This document shows, piece by piece, positions 48,678 to 59,710 of a DNA stretch of 64,000 nucleotides. A model generated the notes under the pieces. The model made no database searches. It was not told the DNA's origin and worked only from the letters and a program-made list of their open reading frames with translations. This DNA comes from Mariannaea sp. PMI_226 (taxonomy: Eukaryota > Ascomycota > Sordariomycetes > Hypocreales > Nectriaceae): assembly GCA_024336345.1 (NCBI GenBank), contig JANFOG010000010.1, positions 682,001 through 746,000 of the forward strand. Direction: 5' to 3'. The position numbers and the translations under genes are program-made. Each line of letters opens with the position of its first letter. Position 1 is the first letter of the stretch.

Positions 48678-51600
48678 ATGGCTGTCACAATCGAGCAGCT
48701 GGACGAGACAGTCCGTTCCTTCTACGAGGGTCGCGGCGAGCAGGTATGTTTCCCCAGCCAGACCCGCACGATGGTCTTTTTTCACAGACAGCCCCGCGCG
48801 CACACATGAGCACACAGAGTAATCAGGCTGACCACGACTTCTTGTTGTCGCTACAGCAAAAAGCTGCCCAGGCCGCCCTCAACCAGGTATGAACGATTCT
48901 TTCGCTGCCAACCTTTTGCAAAATGACACTCGCTGACAATTTCTGCAGTTCAAAGAAGATCCCGATGCTTGGCTCATGGTCGACAAGATCCTCTCCGATG
49001 CGCAATATCCCCAAACCAAGTGTGCGTTCTCCCCCGCCTCCTCTCCGCTGCGCCCGGCACCAGTTTGCCCTCCATCCCAACCACATAATCACGATCAACT
49101 AGATTAAAGCACGCTTTAGCTAACAACTCTTGATAGACTTGGGTCTGCAGGTCCTGGATAATGTTATCATGACGAGATGGAAGGTCCTCCCTCGGGAGCA
49201 GTGCCAAGGTGTGTATTCCTTACAGGTTCGGTCTCTGGCCAGCTCACGCTGACTTTTCTACCTTTAGGAATCCGAAACTTCATTGTTCAGTTCATTATTC
49301 AGTGCTCCAGCTCTGAGGAGTCGTTGCGATCACAAAAGACTCTCCTCAACAAGCTGAATTTGGTCCTCGTGTCCGTTCTCAAGCAGGAGTGGCCGCACCA
49401 CTGGCCAACCTTCATCAACGAGATCATCTCCTCCTGCCACACCAGCTTGTCCATCTGCGAGAACAACATGATCATTCTGCGCTTGCTCTCTGAGGAGGTT
49501 TTCGACTACTCCGCCGAACAAATGACTTCCACCAAGACTCGCAACCTCAAGCAGACCATGTGCGCCGAGTTCTCCCAGATTTTCAACCTCTGCCAAGAAG
49601 TTCTTAACACCGCCACCCAGCCCAGTCTTGTCAAGGCCACTCTCGAGACCCTTCTTCGATTTTGCAACTGGATCCCTCTGGGCTACATCTTCGAGACCCC
49701 TCTTATCGACACACTACGAACTCGTTTCCTCTCGACCCCAGAGTTCCGAAACGTCACCCTGCAGTGTCTCACTGAAATCGGAGGTCTGCAAACTGGCGGA
49801 CCTGGCCAACCAAACTCGTACCACGAGCAGCTCATCAAGATGTTCACTGAGGTTCTCACCACGATTGCTAACATCATTCCCGTGACACTGGATCTCAAGT
49901 CGACATATCCGAGCAGCAACTCAAGAGATCAAGAATTCATCCAGAATCTGGCACTCTTCCTTTGCAATTTCTTTGGAATGCACTTGAATGTAAGTTGTGC
50001 AATTTGAACTCGCTCAGGCCCATTAGCTAATTGAATGGTAGCTCATTGAAAACCTCCCCAACCGTGATTTTCTCCTTCACGGCCACTACTACCTCATTCG
50101 CATCTCCCAGATCGATGATCGCGAAATTTTCAAGATCTGCCTCGATTATTGGCTTAAACTTGTCCAGGAGCTCTACGAGGAGATGCAGCAGCTCCCCATC
50201 ACTGACCTCAACCCACTCATGGCCGTCAGCGGAGGCATGTCTGGTAGCGGCGCCCCCAACCCAACCCTTCTTATGAACTATCCCCTTCGGAAGCACAAGT
50301 ACAACGAGGTTCTTTCCAACTTGCGAGTCGTCATGATAGAGAAGATGGTTCGCCCCGAGGAAGTGTTGATTGTCGAAAATGACGAAGGTGAGATTGTCCG
50401 AGAATTCGTCAAGGAAAGCGATACCGTACAGCTGTACAAGACGATTCGAGAGTGTTTGGTTTACCTTACTCATCTGGATGTGGTCGATACTGAAAATATC
50501 ATGACGGAGAAGCTGGCGCGACAAGTTGACGGAAGTGAGTGGTCTTGGCACAACTGCAACGTTCTCTGCTGGGCCATCGGTTCTATTTCCTTGGCCATGA
50601 ACGAGGAGACAGAGAAGCGATTCCTTGTCACTGTTATCAAAGATCTTCTTGGATTGACAGAGATGAAGCGAGGCAAGGACAACAAGGCCGTTGTCGCCAG
50701 TAACATTATGTACATTGTCGGCCAGTACCCGCGTTTCCTCAAGGCTCATTGGAAGTTCCTTAAGACGGTTGTCAATAAGCTGTTCGAGTTTATGCACGAG
50801 TCTCACGAAGGTGTTCAGGACATGGCCTGCGATACCTTTATTAAAATTGCACGACAATGCCGACGCCACTTTGTCGCCCTTCAGCCGAGTGAGCAGGAAC
50901 CTTTTATTGAGGAGATTGTTCGCAACATGGGTAAGATCACTTGTGACCTGACTCCTCAGCAAGTTCACACCTTCTATGAGGCCTGTGGATACATGGTTGC
51001 GGCTCAGGGCAACAAGCATCAACAAGAACGATTGCTTTCTGACCTCATGGCCATCCCCAACGCGGCTTGGGATGAGATTATCAAGCAGGCGACTATGAAT
51101 CCCTCGATTCTCCAGGATGCCGAAACGATCAAGGTCATTGGCAACATTATGAAGACGAATGTGTCTGCCTGTTCATCTGTTGGATCTTATTTCTACCCTC
51201 AAATTGGGCGGATTTATCACGACATGCTGCAAATGTATAACGCCACGAGCAGTCTCATTTCAGATGCCGTTGCTCGAGAAGGCGAACTAGCTACTAAGAT
51301 GCCCAAGGTCCGAGGTCTACGGACCATTAAGAAGGAGATCTTGAAGCTCATCGAAGTTTACGTTGAGAAGGCAGAGGATCTCCAGGCTGTTCGTGCCCAG
51401 ATGGTTCCTCCCCTGTTGGACTCTGTTCTCGTCGACTACAACCGCAACGTTGCCGGAGCTCGAGATGCCGAAGTCCTCAAGGCCTGCTCTACTATTATCA
51501 CCAAGCTCTCTGTAAGATTATTCCCGAATCTCCTGATTTTACTTTGTGTGACTAATACCCGAACTAGTCTCTTATGGAGGACCAAGTTCCCACCATTATG

Positions 51601-52440
51601 CAGAATGTGTTTGAGTGCACGCTCGACATGATTAACAAGGACTTCTCTGAATTCCCTGAACATCGAGTCGAGTTTTTCAACCTCCTCCGTGCCATCAACT
51701 TGCACTGCTTCCCTGCCCTGCTTAAGCTGGATAACAACCAGTTCAAGTTCGTCATCGACTCTTGCTCATGGGCCTTCAAGCACGATAACCGCGACGTCGA
51801 AGCTGCCGGCCTCAACATGGCCCTGGAGCTTATCAACAACATTGCTGAGAAGACTGACGTGCAGACGGCCAATGCCTTCTTCCAGCGATTCTTTATCACT
51901 ATGTTGCAGGACGTGTTCTTTGTCGTCACAGATAATGATCATAAGGCTGGTTTCAAGACTCAGTCTATGCTATTGATGAAGCTGTTCTACTATGTCCACC
52001 CAGCTGATGGCTCTCAACCCAAAATCCAAGGCCCTATTTACACCCCTGATCAGGCTCAGGCTGGCACCGAGAACAGGGAATTCTTGGCAAACTTCGTGGC
52101 TAACCTCCTCCAGAATGCCTTCCCCAATCTGCAAACGTAAGTCCTAACCAAGCTATCCCTTCCAGGAACTCTCGAAATCATGGGCTAACACAACACCGAT
52201 AGCCCCCAAATCAAGGCCTTTGTGGAGGGCCTTTTGACACTTAACACCCAGTACGACAAGTTCCGCCTGAACATGCGTGACTTCCTCATCTCCCTGAAGG
52301 AGTTTGCTGGCGACAACCAGGAGCTGTTCATTGTTGAGAAGGAGCAGCAGGAGCGTGATGCTAAGGCCGCTGACATGGAACGACGACAGAAGGTCGGCGG
52401 CTTGCTCAAGCCTTCGGAGTTGGACGACGAGGAGCTGTGA
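48678..52440 (+). CDS. crm1: Exportin-1 (CRM1), nuclear export receptor
   Basis: Model: exons 48678-48743, 48857-48886, 48949-49021, 49137-49208, 49268-49989, 50042-51511, 51568-52136 and 52203-52440, giving 1079 aa (yeast Crm1 has 1084). All phases join cleanly; exon 2 is only 30 nt. The N-terminal importin-beta region is seen ([16 protein letters not shown], then [11 protein letters not shown]). The NES-groove stretch reads [19 protein letters not shown], with Thr527 at the position that is Cys in human and fission yeast CRM1 and Thr in budding yeast. The acidic C-terminal tail ends [12 protein letters not shown]1 exports NES proteins, ribosomal subunits and snRNAs with Ran-GTP. The gene is preceded by a long pyrimidine-rich leader. 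Confidence 0.98.
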
Positions 52441-53983
52441 CTGAATGAGGAGCTTCGGAGTGAATTCGCACCTCGACGGGTTGCTGGGAGTTCGGCCGCT
52501 GCTGGTCCCAACGAGGCGTCAGAGGACTCCATCGGGGACGGCTGGGAGTTTTACGATCTGTGATGTTGCGATATCCTGTCGCGAAGTTATCGACTCTCCC
52601 TTCGCCCACCTCTGGATATCGCCGTCTTCCGGATTTCTCTTGGCCCTACCTCCCCCCCTGACCGATTTCCTTCCTGTAGTGATACCAAACCCCCATAGAG
52701 AGAGTGAGAGAGAGAGTGAGTGTGTGATTGTCCTCTCAAACCAGGGGTGTGTCTCCCATTGTTTGTTTTTTTTCCCCTGTTTCTTTTCAACAGCCGGCTT
52801 TTACACGCAGCCCTGATCTCGCCCCCCCAAACAACTCCTCGGCGCACTTTGATTCCACACTCTCCTCCTCCGCCTTTGCGACGCTCTCATTCCTGGGGAT
52901 GGGGTTTGGGGCGAATCCCGGCCGGCACCGTCAAAATAAAAGGACGAGACGAAAAGAGATTTTGATTGATTGATGGATGGATGGATGGATCATTGTCTTT
53001 ATGAATAAACCAAAGAAAGAGAACGAAATAACATGCCTTTTCTTTTTTGTTTTTAATTACTTCTATCTATCTACATAAAAAATTTGGTGTGCCCAAGGGT
53101 GGAGGAGAGCGACAGGATTGGCACAAGTTGATAGGTAACTAAAGTAGCCTAGCTGACTTGGTGGACTGGGATGGATGATGATAATGGAGAGACGAGTAAA
53201 ATGAGCAGGCTATAGATATAATTTTTTTTTGGTTTTCATCTAAAGGTCTTCTCAAGCTAATAAGAGCTAGATGATGATTCAAGGTTCTAAGGACTTCCTC
53301 CGTGACAAGACGGGCGAGTCAGACGTGCATAAGTGAAAAATAAGCCTTAAAGCGTGCTAGGTATGATGATGCCTCGGTTCTGTTGATTCTAATGTTTCAG
53401 ATCTCCAGGAGGACGTACACGATTGACCTGTCGACATTTCAATGCCTTCAAGGATGCTTCCTCAGAGACCAAAATTTCCCTCGAATATCAATCCCGTTGC
53501 ATTGCAGTGAGTGACTCTGGAGTCGGCTTCATCTGCTCCATCCTTTTAACCGACACTACCACCTGTGCTGGGCCGGGTTGTCTGCCTTCGATTGCTCGGG
53601 CCTCTTTGGCTCTTGGCATGGTTCATACCTCGTATCTTTCCGTGCTGGTGACAAACGGAACACGAGATATTTTCTTGGGGGGGTGCGAGTCTGCAGATCC
53701 GCGCCCATCAGCCGTGCAGGCGATATCGGATCATGTCAGCTGCTGTCCAATATAGTCAAACTGTATTGCTGACTTGGCCATTTCCAGGTTGTGAAGGATT
53801 ATTGTTTTGAGATCCATTCAATGAGAAATACAACCATCGCTCATTCGACATGCTCTGCTTCTCGGATGCATGATGACCGTGTCTTGCAAACTTCTATCCG
53901 CAGGGCGGGGATCTGGTATAACTTGATTTGGCCTGGGCAAAAAATGAGTCTGGAGTAGATTCCAAATTCATCGCCACCAATTC
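52441..53983. other. 1.5-kb convergent intergenic region
   Basis: Lies between the 3' ends of exportin-1 (+) and the Zn2Cys6 gene (-). It contains a GATT/GATG tetranucleotide run at 52964-52990 and T-rich stretches. No supportable gene. Confidence 0.5.
52964..52990. repeat. GATT/GATG tetranucleotide repeat
   Basis: Two to three GATT units followed by about four GATG units, in the 3' flank of the exportin gene. Confidence 0.85.
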
Positions 53984-55453
53984 TCAGCCCTGCTCGTTGG
54001 CCAATACCTGTAACGGCCACCGCATAGGCTCCTGCCAGAAACTTCCCAAGTAGTCGGCAATAAGGTGGATCAAGAAATAGCCAGAATCACCAATGATCCA
54101 AGACCTCCGACATCGATGTAACAAAACGCCGTAATAGGCTAGGACAAGCAGCGCTTCCGGTCGGTTTTTCCGTAGAGCTTCCACGTACTCTGATGTTAGA
54201 AGAACAGGAAAGGCAGTGGCGGCATGGATATTGCCGTCAGGGGGCAAACTGGCGTGCATATTGAAGGCCCATTGCAGAGTACGGCAAGCGCTCTTGCAAG
54301 CAGCAACAGTAGCTGGAGCGAGGTCAGAAGTCTCGATGATACGCTCCAGCTCAGCGCACTCAGCGTTGGAATAATCTGCTTCGGGTGTGGTTCGGAAGTT
54401 GAGAAGAAATGGACGTAAGGGAGTCTCAAGGATAAGATCGTACGAAGTGTTGATAACCGTTCGAACACCACGGTGAAGGTGAGTAGATTCAATAAAGTGA
54501 TCTATAAAAGCATGGTAACTGGACCGGTGGTAAGTCAAGGTTTCATATATGAGGTGAATGCTCAGTAAAGAGGCGAAGAGGAAGCGAGGAATGCAGATCC
54601 GGTCGTTGGGTTGACTGGGATTTTCTTGAATATCCCGATTGAACCACATGAGAGCTCGAGTTTGGAGTTCGGTAGCAGTTCTCCTATGGGTGTGTGAGGT
54701 GTCAGGTGAGCGCATGGCGAGGTGATCGGCGGCGAGAGCTAGGAGTTGATCCATGGCATAGGGGCACTCCTGAGCCCAATCAACAGCAATGGTAAGGATG
54801 GGAGGCATGAAACTGGTGGTGTAAGGCATGGCAGTTTCGGCATGGTGGAGGAGGATCAGATGCTTTGCGCTGAAGACAGGAGGTGGAGGGGCATCAGGTA
54901 AAGAGGAAGATGGAGAGCCGGAGAAGAATTCGTTGAACGAAGGTAGAGTTGGGGGTGCCGCCTCATCAACAACGGGGAATCCCCGATAACCGTAAACAGT
55001 GGGTGCCAGCGTTTGTTGAGGATATATCGTGTTGGAACTGCTGCTGCTCTCAGCAGGACTCCTGGCTGGACTGCGTAGGACACCAGCGAGTGAAGCTGAC
55101 GGGACTATCTGAGATGAAGCTGTCACAAAACCGTCGGAGGCGGCGACGATGGTAGGGTTTGAAACCGCATTCCGCGGGAAGGAGCAGGTGCGTTCACTGA
55201 CAACACAGTTACTGCAAGCCGGACGAGCTTCGTCACATTTGATGTGGCGTCTTTTACACTCCCAGCACCCATTGCGAGACTTGCGATGCGCACGACGTAG
55301 TTTCGTAGTGTTTCCCGCCTTGGGTAGTGGCGTGGATGCGACATTGCCTGCAGTGCCTGTGATACTCGTGGCTGTTGCACCGCCAAGCCCGGGGCTATGA
55401 CCGGAGCCGGGGCGATCGGGCCTCGCCTCGCCATCCGAGGAACACGGGGACAT
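53984..55453 (-). CDS. Zn2Cys6 transcription factor (Upc2-like C6 family)
   Basis: Single exon, 489 aa. After a Gly/Ser/Thr-rich N-terminus comes a canonical binuclear zinc cluster, C-x2-C-x6-C-x6-C-x2-C-x6-C (Cys63, 66, 73, 80, 83, 90), introduced by HRKSRNGCWECKRRHIKCD. This form is typical of the sterol-uptake-control (Upc2-like) branch of fungal C6 regulators. The central part (about 170-330) starts AKHLILLHHAETAMPY and continues with helical segments (LLALAADHLA), the usual fungal-specific regulatory region. Target genes cannot be read from the sequence, and the neighbours are housekeeping genes, so it is not an obvious pathway-specific regulator. The ATG at 55453 is the natural start for the cluster. 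Confidence 0.88.
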   Translation of the reverse strand: MSPCSSDGEARPDRPGSGHSPGLGGATATSITGTAGNVASTPLPKAGNTTKLRRAHRKSRNGCWECKRRHIKCDEARPACSNCVVSERTCSFPRNAVSNPTIVAASDGFVTASSQIVPSASLAGVLRSPARSPAESSSSSNTIYPQQTLAPTVYGYRGFPVVDEAAPPTLPSFNEFFSGSPSSSLPDAPPPPVFSAKHLILLHHAETAMPYTTSFMPPILTIAVDWAQECPYAMDQLLALAADHLAMRSPDTSHTHRRTATELQTRALMWFNRDIQENPSQPNDRICIPRFLFASLLSIHLIYETLTYHRSSYHAFIDHFIESTHLHRGVRTVINTSYDLILETPLRPFLLNFRTTPEADYSNAECAELERIIETSDLAPATVAACKSACRTLQWAFNMHASLPPDGNIHAATAFPVLLTSEYVEALRKNRPEALLVLAYYGVLLHRCRRSWIIGDSGYFLIHLIADYLGSFWQEPMRWPLQVLANEQG

Positions 55454-55726
55454 GGTGCGGACTTGGTCGTATCGGTCTTTATGTGTGGGCGAAGCCAGGG
55501 ACTTTGGTAGAAAAATTTCTTCAAAGCTAATGAGTCCACGGGGTAGAGGAGATCAATGTGAGATTTTGACGGAGTGTTGGTGGAGGGAGAACATGGCCTT
55601 GGAGGAGTCGCGTGAGAGCGAGAGCTGTCATCCGTCGGAAGCGTTGTCTGAATTGATGCAGGCCAGATGAAAGTAGGTTAAGTCGACAGGAAATCCGATG
55701 AATAAATGGTAATGATTATCAAGAGT

Positions 55727-55751
55727 AAATCAAATCAAATCAAATCAAATC
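55727..55751. repeat. AAATC pentanucleotide repeat (5 units)
   Basis: Five perfect AAATC units upstream of the Zn2Cys6 gene. Confidence 0.92.
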
Positions 55752-56569
55752 CAGGATTCTGTTGATTAGGATTCCGTCCTGGGATAATACAATGACATGG
55801 ATGGGTTTTCTCCCCTCCTACACAACAAGGACGCAAGGTTGACAAGACTCTGCCTGGGGTGGTGAAAGTGAACAGGTGAATAGAGGGATTGACCCTGACC
55901 CAAAAGGAGGAGGAGAGGAAGAAAAAGAATCCAAACGAGAGGGTATCGCCACTCTCTGTCGAGTGACTTGACGCAAGTTGTAGCGAAAGGGGAGGATATG
56001 GATATGGAAGCAAAAAGCAGATGACGCCGATGGGATGTGAAGTGAAGGTCGTGGTGAGAGCTCGCCCGCCTCTAGGTGGTTCCGCGCTATGTATATCAGT
56101 TGGCAGGTCCCTTCCCCCCCAAAAGTTCGTGTCGGGGTATGGACAATTAACCTAGCTCGGAAGTAAGGCACTGGGGCACTGGACAAGAGGTAACCACCAT
56201 GCTTCCCCCGTCAGGAGCAAGATTTCATTGGTCGCTTCGTAAAGCTTGTTGGATCAGGGTGCTGTCAAGTTTGTGTGGCTCGGCAAGGAGCGCCCGGGTC
56301 TCCCCTCCTTTTCATCGACGGGCGGTCTTGCCTTTCTGCTGATTCCAGATGAACGCCCCCCCCCCTCTCCCCTTCCCAAAGCTCCTTCCACCGTCAGGTA
56401 CCTTCGGTAGGTAACTCAGGTAGGCATAGGTTGCTTGGCAGGGCCCACGGAAAACAAGGCACACGGATTACTATTACTGTTACTGTAATGTAGGTACCTG
56501 ACCAGAACCTATCTCACTTTTTTAGCTCCTTTCCTTAAGCTACCTTACCTACCTATACATAGCGCATAC

Positions 56570-56613
56570 CAGCACCAGCACAAGTCCCAGCACCAGTCCC
56601 AGCACCAGCACCA
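56570..56613. repeat. CAGCAC/CAGTCC degenerate tandem repeat
   Basis: About seven 6-nt units alternating CAGCAC and CAGTCC-like forms, in non-coding sequence next to a TACCTACC-rich stretch. Confidence 0.8.
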
Positions 56614-57346
56614 AACAGACTTTGTGTTCCCAGCACAACATAACAAGTCTCCTGCGCCTAATTCAAGAAAAAAGACTGATCTAGATCCCCTAGCCAGCTT
56701 ACCGTTTCTTCATTTTCCAATCACCAAAGTTCCATTTCTTCAGACGTTGAGCTGTCTCTGGTATCAGTGGATCCGAAAGTGGGACTTTTCTTCACCTCTT
56801 CTGTCCCTGCTGCCCTGTCGTAACTGCTGTAAGTTAATTACAGGTTGTATAGGACAGGTTCCAGTTTTGCACAGATGTTTTGTTTGCAGCAAAACCGGAG
56901 ACCCATAGGCGATCATGACTGACTGTCCTTATTGCACAGCCCTGGAGTGGCTTGCCGTACCCGTAACTAGACCCGGCTCTCCGGCATCGCGGCATCGCGG
57001 CGTATCTAATCCAGCCAGGCCAAGGCCAAGGGTACTTGGAGCAGAGAGTGAGAGCGCGCCACATTAATCTGGACTTGATGTCAGTACCGAGTCATCGCAA
57101 GGCCGTTCATGGCTTGAAACTGTATCACATCGAGGCCAATAGCCCCCTATCTGGAGCTAAAAATGGTATTTGAAACTCTCTCCCTGTTTCTGTTTCCTCC
57201 TGCATCTCTCCCCTCCACTAGGGGCGACTATTTGATCTGAAATCGAGACTGAGGGAGAGATGGATCGGTGACGGGCAGAACATCGTATTTGTCTTCCGTG
57301 TAATATTAAGATCCCTGTAATGTACGGAACGGGTGCCGGGGAGGGA

Positions 57347-57363
57347 GGGGGGGGGGGGGGGGG
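57347..57363. repeat. 17-nt poly(G) tract
   Basis: Uninterrupted run of 17 G, preceded by GGG-A-GGG-A spacing, so the stretch could fold as a G-quadruplex on the plus strand. Confidence 0.88.
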
Positions 57364-58980
57364 CTCCTATCCTAGGTCCCTTTGGTCGGCACCAATGCGC
57401 AACAGTCACGATTTGTCACACCCACTCACGCCGTGGCATAATTAATGCTCCAACAAACGTGCAGTTGTGAGAAGTTGTAGACTAAGCAAAACCTCATTTT
57501 TTCTTTCAAAAGTCCTTGGCAAATCGTTGGTTTACGACGGCCATCACTGCGAGTGTTGCAATTTCTTCACACGTAATCCAACGAGGCTCAGCCTCTTTCC
57601 CGCACCTCCTCTTGGCATCTTCACTGCCCCTAAACCCGTTTCAGCGCGCCCAATCAAGCCACCAAGCAGCCTCCAGGCGGCAGAGGCAGCCATATCGCCA
57701 GATCAATCAAGCTTAATTATTTCAATCCTTGAACGTTGACGACGTCTGTTCTTCGCTCAAGTCTGGTCTGTCGCCATGGCGGTCTTCTCGATTGGGAAAA
57801 TGTTTATTGGCTCTCTCGAACCACTTGAATTTTTGCATCACCCCATCATCAATTATCCAAATGTGCTGCGCCACCACCACTTACACAGCGATTTTGCTCC
57901 TTTTGCACGGAGTAATCTGCTCTGATTGGCGTGCACGTATTGCGCTGCACTCCGTAGGTCGTAGTCTGGACCGTAATTGCTGTGTACCTCCATAACTCCC
58001 CGTCGACCCTATTTGTGGGGAGGCTAGGACGGACAAGAAGAAGAAAAAATTCAAAAAGAGCAGGGTCCTTCGTTTGTCCGCGGGACGCGATTGTAACCTA
58101 CAGGCTCGGCGACGGGCCGGATGGCGCATTCATCGTATTCCGCTTAGACACAAGCTTTTTTGACGTACAGATATGTGTGCCTTGCCTGAATAAGACCGAG
58201 TATATTTTGTTTTGTTCCCCCTTCTGTCTGGCCACGCCAGCTCTCTCTTCCCCTCTCCCCCCCCTTCCCACCTCACTCCCCGTTAGCTATTAGGCTTCAG
58301 TATTCCCTCTTGGCATTGTTGGGCACGTGGTAGGCGGCGTCTCTCCGATGTTATCTGGAGATATGAGTCTTTTTCACACCCCCAGACGCTGACTCTGATG
58401 ACGACGCGTCCCTTTCGTCAGCTCTCCAAAATCAAGCCAATGTTGTTGAGGGGATGACGCAGATTTCCAATGCGATGGCCATGCATCGTGCTGGTATTAA
58501 TAAGTCGTATACGTATGTCTTCAGGGTCTGGCCCCGTGACTTACGCGTAGGATTCGCTTCCCGTATCGACTCTGCCTCGTGCTCGATCTGCCTCCAACCA
58601 AAAAGGGTACGGTGGTACGGTACAGGTTCAAGAAATTGCGTACCCAATAATAGGCTCAATATAAGAAAAAGTTGCACCGGAAACCTGTTGGAGGATCAGT
58701 AGGCGCCGTTCACCATCGGTCAATACCTAGTGTCACTGACCCAAGCAGGGCTCGCTATCGTGTAATGGAACCATTCTGGTCAGTCATCATTCCGTTGGTG
58801 AAGGCGATTGAGAATCTAGACCCCGGAGAAATTGCATTGGTTAGCGTGCCATTGACTGATGGGACACCTTGCCAAAATTGACTGGCCTGCATCCCTTGGC
58901 ACTGTCAAATGGAGATCAGTGTGTTTATCCTTTTTGACATAATTTCCTGGAGGTGGCGCCAGGCGAAAAAATGGAGAGAA

Positions 58981-59000
58981 AGAGAGAGAGAGAGAGAGAG
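58981..59000. repeat. AG dinucleotide microsatellite (10 units)
   Basis: Ten perfect AG units, extended upstream by an imperfect GA-rich stretch. Confidence 0.9.
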
Positions 59001-59710
59001 TTGGCACCATTTAGCCTATCTCTGTGGTGTGGTCTTCTGACCCTCTTATATATATCCTCATAATGCGAATGCTCCTCCTGTTCCCCCATTAGACTCTCCC
59101 TCGCCCATCACCGCTCGGTCAAATACGTGCATTCCCTAAGCTGCATACGGGGGTACGCACGAACAAGGGTTCAGCGTTTTCTGTTATACGAGCTTTCGCG
59201 GGGCGCTAAGCAGTGCGTCCCTGGTCAGTTCCTAGATGTCATCCTCACACGAAGCACATGCTTTTTGGTCACGGAACATGGCAGCCGAATACGCGTTTTT
59301 TTCGGGACCATCCGGAATTTTCGTATCTTTTTGGGGGATCCATCAAAGGAATCATCCGGCTTATACGCGTAAATGTATATCTCTACGATCAAGACATGGG
59401 TGAATTATTCGCAACAGTTTACTTTAGACAGGTATAGCGGTTAGTTTTGAGTTGGTTAATCATAGTACTTGGGTTCAGGAAAGTGTTTCTTTATATATAG
59501 GTTTGGTAAACAAAAATTTAGGCCCTTTCTTTCATTTCTCCATCTCGATAAAAAAAACTTGGTTGTCAGAAATCAAGTCTTCAGCGCCAAGTGCAACTGT
59601 AATGAAGATAACAGTGCACAATAGTTAATCTATCCTAGGTAGGTATTTCAAGATATGCATTTACTGCTTGTATGTTCGATGGTCAACGGCTTGGGTATAT
59701 TAAATCCCTC

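Larger units (their letters stand above)
55454..59710. other. 4.3-kb intergenic region with several simple repeats
   Basis: Left part: purine-rich plus strand, probably leader and promoter of the Zn2Cys6 gene, with AAATC5 at 55727-55751. Further right: a CAGCAC/CAGTCC run (56570-56613), G17 (57347-57363) and AG10 (58981-59000). Two pieces with coding-like look (58386-58512 and about 59127-59440) cannot be joined into a gene. No RNA gene recognised. Confidence 0.5.

Noticed and set aside
50027..51025. 332-codon minus-strand open frame inside the exportin gene
   Set aside because: It lies wholly antisense to strongly conserved CRM1 coding sequence and has no recognisable domain.
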